From: a virus
Strand: one strand, 5' to 3'
Virus record (IMG/VR): IMGVR_UViG_3300042907_000385
Location: 1-22,895 of that record
Length of the DNA: 22,895 nt
Below are positions 8,107 through 15,430 of this stretch, in pieces; position 1 is the stretch's first letter, and every line of letters starts with the position of its first letter. The notes beneath the pieces were generated by a model, which was not told where the DNA came from, did not search any database, and saw only the letters and a program-made list of their open reading frames with translations. The position numbers and the translations under genes were made by a program.

Positions 8107-9186
8107 ATGAAAAGAATTCCTCTTTTTAAAGTAAAAATGTCCGATACTGCAAAGGAAGCAGTATCAAAGGTATTAGAATCTGGTTTTATTGGACAGGGAT
8201 CAGTAGTAGAAGATTTTGAAGATGCACTTAAAATAGAGTTACGAAGTAAAACAAGACCCGTAACTGTCAACTCCTGCACATCTGCTATTGATTTAGCATT
8301 AGATTTATGTGGTGCAGAATTCGGAGATGAAATTATTTCTACTCCACAAACTTGTTTTGCTACTCAAGTAGGTGCTATCCATAGAGGTCTCAAAATTCGT
8401 TGGGCAGATATTGACCCTATTACTGGATTAATTAATCCTGAATCAGTCAAATCGTTGATTACAGAAAAGACCAAAGCCATTTTATGTGTAGATTGGGCTG
8501 GAAAGTTTTGTGATTTTGGTACTCTAAAATCTTTTGGTATTCCAGTTATCGAAGATGCTGCTCATGTTTGGGATGTGTTTAACGAAACACCATGTGAACG
8601 AGGGGATTATATTTGTTATAGTTTTCAAGCTATTAAATTTTTAACATCTTCTGATGGTGGACTTCTAATTTGTCCAGAAGATAAAGAAGAAAGTGCAAGA
8701 ATTCTTCGTTGGTATGGATTGGACAGAACTAAAAAGCAATCATTCCGTTGCACTCAAAATATTACGTCTGCTGGATATAAGTATCATATGAATGACGTAT
8801 GCGCTTCAATCGGACTCTCTAATATAAATTCAGCTAGAGAATCTGTAAACAAACATAGAGAAAACTCTAAACGAATAATCAACGAAGTTAATAATTCCAA
8901 ATTAATTTTGCCTGTTTGGGACGAAACTAATTCTTACTGGTTATTCAGTATGCATGTTTTAAATGGTCGCAAAGATGATTTTACAAAATATCTTGATGAA
9001 AGAGGTATTGAGTCTAGTCCCGTTCATTATAGGAATGATAAGTATGATTGTACTTTCAAATTTCAAGAAAACGATTTACCTGGAGTAAATTCATTTTCCG
9101 AAACACAAATTTGTATTCCTAATGGGTGGTGGTTATCTGAATCTGATATCAGTTACATCATACAAACTTTAAATAGTTATAATTGA
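8107..9186 (+). CDS. DegT/DnrJ/EryC1/StrS-type PLP sugar aminotransferase
   Basis: A 359-residue aspartate-aminotransferase-fold enzyme that would transfer an amino group to a keto group of an NDP-sugar. Family hallmarks are IPLF at the N-terminus, SGFIGQGSVVEDFE, VNSCTSAIDLALDL (phosphate-binding loop), PQTCFATQVGAI, VIEDAAHVW with D150 facing the PLP pyridine nitrogen, and YSFQAIKFLTSSDGG with K177 as the Schiff-base lysine. YKYHMNDVCASIGLSNI matches the usual C-terminal family motif. Length is typical, and catalytic residues are intact. It follows the acetyltransferase by 22 nt with no clear SD. Together with the SDR and methyltransferase downstream it suggests synthesis of a rare amino sugar. 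The exact ring position aminated cannot be told. Confidence 0.92.
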   Translation: MKRIPLFKVKMSDTAKEAVSKVLESGFIGQGSVVEDFEDALKIELRSKTRPVTVNSCTSAIDLALDLCGAEFGDEIISTPQTCFATQVGAIHRGLKIRWADIDPITGLINPESVKSLITEKTKAILCVDWAGKFCDFGTLKSFGIPVIEDAAHVWDVFNETPCERGDYICYSFQAIKFLTSSDGGLLICPEDKEESARILRWYGLDRTKKQSFRCTQNITSAGYKYHMNDVCASIGLSNINSARESVNKHRENSKRIINEVNNSKLILPVWDETNSYWLFSMHVLNGRKDDFTKYLDERGIESSPVHYRNDKYDCTFKFQENDLPGVNSFSETQICIPNGWWLSESDISYIIQTLNSYN

Positions 9187-9194
9187 GAAATGTA

Positions 9195-9905
9195 ATGCCA
9201 AGAATTTCTGTTTGTGTTCCTGTATATGAAATGAAAGATGGGTTTGGAGAAAGATTTCTTATTGAATTTTTTTCAAATTTAACAATTCAAACTTTTAAAG
9301 ATTTTGATGTAGTAGTATCGGATCAATGTGAATCTGATATATTAAAGAATGTTTGTGATATGTTTTCCAAAGTTCTTGATGTAAAATATTTCAAAAATAA
9401 AAGTAATATTAAAAATGCTGCTAATAATGTAAACAATGCCATTAATAATGCGACAGGTGAAATTATCAAGTTACTTTATATGGATGATTTTTTCGTTGAT
9501 GTTAATGCATTATATAAAATTTCTAATGCTTTCCAAGAAAATGATGGCAAGTGGTTAATAAATGGGTTTGTTCATTGTAACATGGATAAATCGAAATATT
9601 TTGATGCTAGAATTCCTTGGTATGGTAATAAGTATGTGAATGGTGATAATACTACAGGCAACCCATCTACTTATGCTGTAAGAAAGGAATGTTTATTGGA
9701 GATGGATGAAAATCTGTTGTGGATAGTAGATGGTGAATATTTTTATAGGTCTTTTTTTTATCATGGTGATCCGATTATCATTAATGATATATTAGTTTGT
9801 TTTAGGGAACATCAAGACTCTGCTTTTTTAGACCCAAAATTTAGAGAATTGGATACTAAAGAAAGACAATATTGTATTGATAAATTTAAAAACATTAAAA
9901 AATAA
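9195..9905 (+). CDS. Glycosyltransferase family 2
   Basis: A 236-residue GT-A enzyme. The N-terminus PRISVCVPVYEM has the classic VxVPxY strand, followed by FDVVVSDQCESD (nucleotide-binding strand), NAANNVNNAINNATGEIIKLLYMDDFF with a D97-D98 metal-binding motif, and FREHQDSAF near the end. The ATG at 9195 is preferred; an in-frame TTG at 9183 overlaps the previous stop and would add four residues. No membrane segments. It probably adds one sugar to the glycan made by this island; donor unknown. Confidence 0.87.
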   Translation: MPRISVCVPVYEMKDGFGERFLIEFFSNLTIQTFKDFDVVVSDQCESDILKNVCDMFSKVLDVKYFKNKSNIKNAANNVNNAINNATGEIIKLLYMDDFFVDVNALYKISNAFQENDGKWLINGFVHCNMDKSKYFDARIPWYGNKYVNGDNTTGNPSTYAVRKECLLEMDENLLWIVDGEYFYRSFFYHGDPIIINDILVCFREHQDSAFLDPKFRELDTKERQYCIDKFKNIKK

Positions 9906-9918
9906 TTGAATAATTTTT

Positions 9919-10812
9919 ATGAAAGATATTAATATTTTAATAATTGGTGGTAATGGATATGTTGGTTCATATCTGTCTGAACATCTAAAATCTAAACAAT
10001 ATAAGGTAGATGTTTATGGAAATAGAAATCAAGATTATAATATATTAACTAACGAGTTCCTGTCCATATATGAATATGTTATTTTATTAGCTGGACATTC
10101 TAGTGTTGCTTGTTGTAATGGTGAATTGAAATCTTCATGGAATAATAATGTAAGAAATTTTGCAAATCTTGTAGAAAAAACTAATCAAAATCAAAAAATA
10201 ATATATGCCAGTAGTGCCTCTGTATATGGTAATAAAGGGGGTAAAGTATTTAATGAAACGGACATGTCGTTAGAATATATTAATAATTATGATTTAACAA
10301 AATGTGCTCTGGATTTACTCGCTTTAGATTATATTAATAAAGGCAAAAAAATTATAGGATTAAGGTTTGGAACAGTAAATGGGTCATCTCCAGTTATAAG
10401 GCGAGATTTAATGATTAATTCTATGTTGTATTCCGCAATATTTAATAATATAATCAACATCAATAATAAAAATATATCAAGACCGATTTTATCAATAAAA
10501 GACCTAAGTAATGCTGTAGAACGTATAATCTTTTCTGAATTTTCTAGTGGAATATACAATCTGGCATCTTTTAATTCTAATGTGGATGAAATATCCAAAA
10601 GTGTTCAAAACAAAACTGGTGTTAAAATCATAGATCATGGGGATTTTGATGGAGTATATGATTTTATAATTGATACTACATTATTTAAACAAACGTTTAA
10701 TTTTACATTTCAAGACACCATGCAATCTATTATTGATGATGTTATTGAATGTTATAATGACAACCAGACCAAAATAGTAACAAGAAATACTTATTTCCAT
10801 TATGAAAACTAA
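9919..10812 (+). CDS. NAD-dependent epimerase/dehydratase (extended SDR)
   Basis: A 297-residue extended short-chain dehydrogenase/reductase acting on NDP-sugars. NILIIGGNGYVGSYL contains the GxxGxxG nucleotide-binding turn (G10, G13, G16). IIYASSASVYGN (94-105) carries the catalytic Ser/Thr position, and NYDLTKCALD gives the Y124-x3-K128 pair. ILSIKDLSNAVERI fits the family's conserved C-terminal segment. Length is near that of reductases and epimerases of deoxysugar pathways and shorter than 4,6-dehydratases. I infer a role in finishing the sugar (epimerisation or reduction of a keto group) next to the aminotransferase and C-methyltransferase. The last 11 nt overlap the next gene. The DNA here is especially AT-rich. 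Confidence 0.88.
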   Translation: MKDINILIIGGNGYVGSYLSEHLKSKQYKVDVYGNRNQDYNILTNEFLSIYEYVILLAGHSSVACCNGELKSSWNNNVRNFANLVEKTNQNQKIIYASSASVYGNKGGKVFNETDMSLEYINNYDLTKCALDLLALDYINKGKKIIGLRFGTVNGSSPVIRRDLMINSMLYSAIFNNIININNKNISRPILSIKDLSNAVERIIFSEFSSGIYNLASFNSNVDEISKSVQNKTGVKIIDHGDFDGVYDFIIDTTLFKQTFNFTFQDTMQSIIDDVIECYNDNQTKIVTRNTYFHYEN

Positions 10813-11527
10813 AATAGACTATGTAACAGTTATATTTAAAAATTATGATTTATTGGATATACAAAGAGAGTTATTAAAAACTTTTGTAGGTGAAGAAAAT
10901 TATAATTTTATAATTGTGGATAATACACCACCGAATGAAAAAAAAACAATACTCCCAAATGATAATGAAATACTTGTATTGAGAGATAGTATTAATGAAT
11001 TTGATGGAATATCACATGGGTCAGCATTAGACCTTGGGTTAAAATATGTAACCTCTGATATTGTTTGTTTGATGGATTCGGATTTCTTTATATTAAATAA
11101 CAACATACATGACTATGTATTAAATAAATTTAGTGAGGGTTATTTAGCTGTTGGTGCAGAATGGAATGATGGTGAAGCCACTATACCGGTAGTTAACACA
11201 TTTCCCGATAAATTTGATAATATACCATGTTGTTTTTGTGGATATTATGATGTTAATATTGCCACATCTAATTCTTGGGTAATAACCCCAAATGAAATTG
11301 ACAGATCAACTTCTTTTATAGAAGTAGGATGGAGAATAAGGAAATATATACTTGATAATAATATCAAAAGTATGCATTGGAAAACAAATTCTAGGGTTAA
11401 TAAGAATTGCGTTTTTAGAGACAACAATGATATTCTAATGGGTGTTCATTATGTTGCGGGATCACATAGAAGAATCGGTGATAACCCTAAAGAAAATATA
11501 TTAAACGAATTGAAGGGATATAAGTAA
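10802..11527 (+). CDS. Glycosyltransferase-like protein (GT-A)
   Basis: A 241-residue protein whose ATG lies inside the end of the SDR gene (11-nt overlap). IDYVTVIFKNYDLLDIQRELLKTF and YNFIIVDNTPPN give the first two strands of a GT2 fold. SALDLGLKYVTSDIVCLMDSDFFIL contains the D92-S93-D94 metal-binding motif in the usual context (A...G...T..D.V...D.D). The C-terminal part is unusual: a cysteine-containing PCCFCGYYDVN, and GVHYVAGSHRRIGD near the end. No membrane segment. Probably a cytoplasmic sugar transferase of the island; substrate unknown. Its stop overlaps the methyltransferase ATG by one base. Confidence 0.8.
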   Translation: MKTKIDYVTVIFKNYDLLDIQRELLKTFVGEENYNFIIVDNTPPNEKKTILPNDNEILVLRDSINEFDGISHGSALDLGLKYVTSDIVCLMDSDFFILNNNIHDYVLNKFSEGYLAVGAEWNDGEATIPVVNTFPDKFDNIPCCFCGYYDVNIATSNSWVITPNEIDRSTSFIEVGWRIRKYILDNNIKSMHWKTNSRVNKNCVFRDNNDILMGVHYVAGSHRRIGDNPKENILNELKGYK

Positions 11528-12714
11528 TGAGTTATAAGAAAATTGAAAAATGTTTATGTTGTGATAATGATGAATTGGATTTTGTTCTTGATTTAAACTC
11601 ACAACCACTAGCTAATAGTTATTTAAAAAATAAAGATGATGAAGAAGATGTATTTCCTTTGGGAATTAATTATTGCCCAAAATGTACTCATATACAATTG
11701 ACTCATGCTGTTGATCCAGATTTATTGTTTAAAGATTATCTATATGTCAGTGGAACAACAAAAACATTAAGAGATTATTTCGACTGGTTCTCTAGTTTCA
11801 CTAACAGTTATACAATTGGTCGTAAAGTTTTGGATATTGCTTGTAATGATGGTTCTCAACTAGATGCATTTACCAGAAGAAATATTGGGTTTAAAACATA
11901 TGGTATCGATCCAGCCGAAAACTTATTCGATATCAGTTCTAAAAATCATAATGTTATTTGTGATTATTTAACTGAAGAAAGTCTCAAAAAGTTTGATACA
12001 AAGTTTGATATAATCATAGCACAAAATGTGTTTGCCCATAACACATATCCTAAACAATTTTTAGAATTGTGTAAAACGGCTTTAAATGAATATGGTAGAA
12101 TTTTCATTCAAACTTCACAAGCAGATATGGTAAAAAATAATCAATTTGATACCATTTATCATGAACATATTTCTTTTTTTAGTGTAAAATCATTCTGCAC
12201 ATTAGCAAAGAATGCTGGGTTAAGTGTGATTGATGTTGTAAGAACTCCGATTCATGGAACAAGTTTTGTATTCGTTTTATCAAATTCTTTGGAGGATAAA
12301 TCTGAAAAGTTTATTGCAAGAGAAGATAACCTATCACAAGAAGTTATTGTTAGATATGTAGAAAATTGCAAAAGAATTTCCAATGAAACTTTTAATAAAA
12401 TATCAGAATTAAGAGAACTTGGATATAAAATCATTGGATATGGTGCTGCAGCTAAAGGTAATACTTTTTTAAATTTTTCTAAATTTCAACTAGATTATAT
12501 ACTCGACGATAATCCATTGAAACATAATATGTATAGTCCTGGAAGTAAAATTAAAATCGTACCACCTAATTATCTATTAAATGAAACTGGAAAAATTTGT
12601 ATTGTTCCTCTTGCGTGGAATTTCTTTGATGAGATAAAAGAAAAAGTATTATTAATGCGTGACGAAGATATTATATTCTTAAAATATTTTCCAGAGGTTG
12701 AAATTTCACAATGA
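11527..12714 (+). CDS. Zinc-type SAM-dependent C-methyltransferase (sugar methyltransferase)
   Basis: A 395-residue three-part methyltransferase of the type exemplified by TylC3/NovU/EvaC, which add methyl groups to carbon atoms of NDP-keto-deoxysugars. The N-terminal zinc-binding region has C9/C12 and C50/C53 with the SQPLANSYL segment between them. The Rossmann domain has VLDIACNDGSQLDAF (SAM motif I, D103-G109) and DIIIAQNVFAHN. A YHEHISFFSVKSF segment, typical of the family, precedes a C-terminal domain with GYGAAAKGNTFLNF (304-317) and YILDDNPLKHNMYSPG. All elements are intact and length is typical. It suggests that the final sugar is C-methyl branched. The stop overlaps the next gene (ATGA). 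Confidence 0.92.
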   Translation: MSYKKIEKCLCCDNDELDFVLDLNSQPLANSYLKNKDDEEDVFPLGINYCPKCTHIQLTHAVDPDLLFKDYLYVSGTTKTLRDYFDWFSSFTNSYTIGRKVLDIACNDGSQLDAFTRRNIGFKTYGIDPAENLFDISSKNHNVICDYLTEESLKKFDTKFDIIIAQNVFAHNTYPKQFLELCKTALNEYGRIFIQTSQADMVKNNQFDTIYHEHISFFSVKSFCTLAKNAGLSVIDVVRTPIHGTSFVFVLSNSLEDKSEKFIAREDNLSQEVIVRYVENCKRISNETFNKISELRELGYKIIGYGAAAKGNTFLNFSKFQLDYILDDNPLKHNMYSPGSKIKIVPPNYLLNETGKICIVPLAWNFFDEIKEKVLLMRDEDIIFLKYFPEVEISQ

Positions 12715-13481
12715 AAAAAACAGTAATATCCCACTTTTATAATGAAGAATATTTGTTACCTTGGTGGTTAAATCACCATAAACAAATATTCGATCAAGGA
12801 ATAATGATAAATTATGAATCCACTGATAATTCGGTAAATATCATCAAAGAAATATGTCCTGATTGGAAAATTATTCAATCAAAAAATGAATATTTTGGCG
12901 CCGAGGAAATAGACAAAGAAGTTTCTGAAATAGAAAAAGAAATAGAAGGATGGAAAATATGTCTTAATACTACAGAATTTATTATTGGGAATTTTTCAAT
13001 CCTAGAACATTCTCCAACGGAACATATTAATTTAGGTGGTAGAGCAACCAGAGTGACTACAGGATATGGAATTCCAGTGCATGTTATGATTGATAATGAT
13101 AGAGATAATCTACCAGTTTATGAAAAATCATTAATCGAACAAAAATACTATGGTATGCATTATAAAGAAGGTGGATTTAATTTAAGGTTTGGAAGGTTGA
13201 TACATAATTCTAATAACATAGAATATCCTATTGGAAGACACTTTGATTATACAACCGAAGAATTAGTCATTTTATGGTATGGGTGGTCTCCATTTAACAC
13301 CATGAGTAAACAGAGAAAATTACAAATACAACATAGAATGCCACAATCAGATAAAAATAGAGGGTTTGGAACAAGTCACCTCGTTAGTGATGATGTATTG
13401 GAAAATCAATATATAAAAGATTTTTTACCTAGATCGAGAGATTTAACTGAAGATTTAAAACTACTTATGGGGGAAAAGTGA
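12711..13481 (+). CDS. Glycosyltransferase-like protein with altered DxD
   Basis: A 256-residue protein with the start of glycosyltransferases that scan NEE..L..WL.HH: VISHFYNEEYLLPWWLNHHKQIFD, then GIMINYESTDNSVNIIKEI (where related enzymes have DN.STD). In most relatives the next conserved strand ends DxDEF; here it reads CLNTTEFIIG (N86-T87-T88-E89-F90), so both aspartates are replaced. It may be inactive, metal-independent, or of a subfamily in which this variant is normal; I have a vague memory of similar phage proteins. The C-terminal part has VILWYGWSPFN and basic KLQIQHRMP. It is coupled to the methyltransferase (ATGA) and to the next gene (GTGA). Confidence 0.78.
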   Translation: MKKTVISHFYNEEYLLPWWLNHHKQIFDQGIMINYESTDNSVNIIKEICPDWKIIQSKNEYFGAEEIDKEVSEIEKEIEGWKICLNTTEFIIGNFSILEHSPTEHINLGGRATRVTTGYGIPVHVMIDNDRDNLPVYEKSLIEQKYYGMHYKEGGFNLRFGRLIHNSNNIEYPIGRHFDYTTEELVILWYGWSPFNTMSKQRKLQIQHRMPQSDKNRGFGTSHLVSDDVLENQYIKDFLPRSRDLTEDLKLLMGEK

Positions 13482-14188
13482 ATAAAATTAATTATATTCC
13501 AGCGTTCTATATCGGAGAAAGAAAACACTCTGGTTATGCAAAAGAATTGCAAAATAATCAATTAATAATGGTTGAAAAACAAATAGAGGCTCTTAATAAG
13601 ACTGATATTCAATTTGTTACTTTTGCTTTTAATTTAGATGACATTACTATGTCACAAGAAATCGAAGAAAAAATCAAATCTTATAATATTAATTTTAATT
13701 ATGAATGTTATTTTAGACAAAATAAAGGGTGTAGTTATGGCGCTTGGAATGATGTAATAATTAAAAATTTAAATGATTTCGATTATTTTTTCATCATTGA
13801 AGATGACTTTATTCCAATAGTAAAGGACTTTTATGTTCCGTTTATTGAACGTTCAAGTTATGAGATTCCCTATGTTTGTGAATTTACTGATTCAGAATGG
13901 AAAGGTCTACCCCATGCTTCTATCCCGCATGGAATTATGCGATCAGATGCATGTAAATTCATATATGAAAAATATGGAAACATATTAAAGACCTACGAAC
14001 AAGATAATAGATTAGAAACTTTTTATAAAATTCAAATGGAATGTTATGAATATTTTATTAATGAAGGTTTTGGTATTACTGATATTTTAGATTCATACAG
14101 TGCTCCATTTATGTCTAGTCCGACAAGAACTGTAACAATCTTTGGTGATCCTAAAAATCCTGTATTACTCGATCCTATTATTTTGTAA
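13478..14188 (+). CDS. Glycosyltransferase-like protein, last gene of the glycan island
   Basis: A 236-residue protein starting at GTG 13478, which overlaps the preceding TGA; a G-rich run (13469-13473) lies just upstream as SD. INYIPAFYIGERKH opens the protein, and FRQNKGCSYGAWNDVII then FFIIEDDFIP (E108-D109-D110) form the donor-site region: R.N.G.SYGAW followed by an ExD-type metal motif is a pattern of GT-A fold enzymes. GIMRSDACKFIYEKYG and the C-terminal region lack motifs that I recognise. A cytoplasmic transferase acting in the island is inferred. It is followed by a 69-nt gap holding a late-promoter-like site, so this gene probably ends the transcription unit. Confidence 0.75.
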   Translation: MNKINYIPAFYIGERKHSGYAKELQNNQLIMVEKQIEALNKTDIQFVTFAFNLDDITMSQEIEEKIKSYNINFNYECYFRQNKGCSYGAWNDVIIKNLNDFDYFFIIEDDFIPIVKDFYVPFIERSSYEIPYVCEFTDSEWKGLPHASIPHGIMRSDACKFIYEKYGNILKTYEQDNRLETFYKIQMECYEYFINEGFGITDILDSYSAPFMSSPTRTVTIFGDPKNPVLLDPIIL

Positions 14189-14218
14189 TAGTATCAACTA
14201 TCTGACGAATACGAGTAA

Positions 14219-14226
14219 TATAAATA
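14219..14226 (+). promoter_or_regulatory. T4-type late promoter word (TATAAATA)
   Basis: A perfect TATAAATA, the T4 late promoter -10 element recognised by gp55, lies 32 nt before the ATG at 14258, in one of the few spacers of the window. It is the only plus-strand copy that I found by eye. Such a word is expected several times by chance in DNA this AT-rich, so the support comes from its position at the boundary between the glycan island and the virion-like genes. Confidence 0.6.
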
Positions 14227-14257
14227 GACTATATAACAACCACAGTGTGTTGAACGA

Positions 14258-15430
14258 ATGAAATCATTTGCAAATTTTTTAGTCGAAGAAACAGAAGATA
14301 CGAAACTTAAGCATATTCACCATGCAGAAGATAGACCTTTTTTACATGGTGCTGCTGGTTTTAGTCATGCAACAGGTGCTTTGGAACAAGCACATAATCA
14401 TATTTTAAGTGGTGGACATGGTTCATCGCTTACTATGAAATATGATGGTTCTCCCTCAATTATATTTGGTACGAACCCAGAAAACGGTAGATTTTTCGTA
14501 GCATCTAAATCTGCGTTTAATAAAACACCAAAAATCAACTATACACATGAAGATATTCTAAAGAATCACGGCCATGCACCTGGTTTGGTAGAAAAACTTC
14601 ATTCAGCATTAAATCATTTGCGTAAAGTGACACCTAAATCTGGTGTATACCAAGGTGATATGATGTTTTCTGGTGACGATAAAAAGGAATCCAAACGCGG
14701 TGTATCATTTACTCCTAATACTATCACCTATACTGCAAAGGGGGATATGGGAGAAAAAATCAGAAGAGCCAAGATGGGTGTAGTTGTTCACCAACAATAT
14801 CGTGGAGATCAACTCAATGATATGAAAGCAGACCCACATCCCGATGTGCATAATTTTGGACAACATCCTGATGTATGGCATCAATCTGCCGAACATGATA
14901 CGAGAAATTCTCATTATAGTTCAGAAGATCAAAAACAATTCCAAAAGCATATGGATGCTGCTAAACGATTACATAAAGAAAATGCTGCATTTATGTATTC
15001 TGCTACTGCTCCACATCATGGTGATGCCAATCATTTAGCGACATATATTAATGACACCGTTAGAACTGGTGATACACCATCTTCCGAAGGGTTAATGAAA
15101 CACATAAATGATAAGTATACTAAATCTGCAAGTAAGTTAAAAACTCCTGCTGCACAAAGCAGAAAGATGAATCAATCAAATGAACATTTGAATTATATCA
15201 AACAAAATAAAAAACATTACGATAACTTATTAAATATGCATGGTCATCTTCAAAGAGCCAAGAATGTTTTGGTTAATGTATTGAATCAACATAGTGGTGG
15301 ATTAGAACATGATATTGATGGTAAAAAAACAGACCCAGAAGGTTTTGTAGTTAATCATGCGGGACAACCAACTAAATTAGTTAACCGTGAAGAATTCAGT
15401 AAAGCAAACCTCCTAAAAGTAAGAAAATGA
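14258..15430 (+). CDS. Ligase-like nucleotidyltransferase with capsid-targeting-like N-terminus
   Basis: A 390-residue protein. SLTMKYDGSPSIIFG (58-72) has the KxDG motif I of covalent nucleotidyltransferases (ATP-dependent DNA/RNA ligases and capping enzymes), with K61 as candidate AMP-linked lysine. GVYQGDMMF (129-137) resembles motif III, EGFVVN (361-366) motif IV, and T-K-L-V with K373 motif V, all in the right order. I recall the histidine-rich family (HHAEDRPFLHG..GF.HA) from marine T4-like phages as uncharacterised. The first residues MKSFANFLVEE resemble the capsid-targeting sequence of T4 internal proteins, with LVE as possible prohead-protease site. The region 195-330 between motifs III and IV is long and helical. 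It overlaps the next gene by ATGA. Confidence 0.85.
   Translation: MKSFANFLVEETEDTKLKHIHHAEDRPFLHGAAGFSHATGALEQAHNHILSGGHGSSLTMKYDGSPSIIFGTNPENGRFFVASKSAFNKTPKINYTHEDILKNHGHAPGLVEKLHSALNHLRKVTPKSGVYQGDMMFSGDDKKESKRGVSFTPNTITYTAKGDMGEKIRRAKMGVVVHQQYRGDQLNDMKADPHPDVHNFGQHPDVWHQSAEHDTRNSHYSSEDQKQFQKHMDAAKRLHKENAAFMYSATAPHHGDANHLATYINDTVRTGDTPSSEGLMKHINDKYTKSASKLKTPAAQSRKMNQSNEHLNYIKQNKKHYDNLLNMHGHLQRAKNVLVNVLNQHSGGLEHDIDGKKTDPEGFVVNHAGQPTKLVNREEFSKANLLKVRK

Noticed and set aside
14188-14201. ATAGT-ATCA-ACTAT hairpin as terminator of the glycan operon
   Set aside because: Only five pairs, one of them GC, and no T-run; not convincing.
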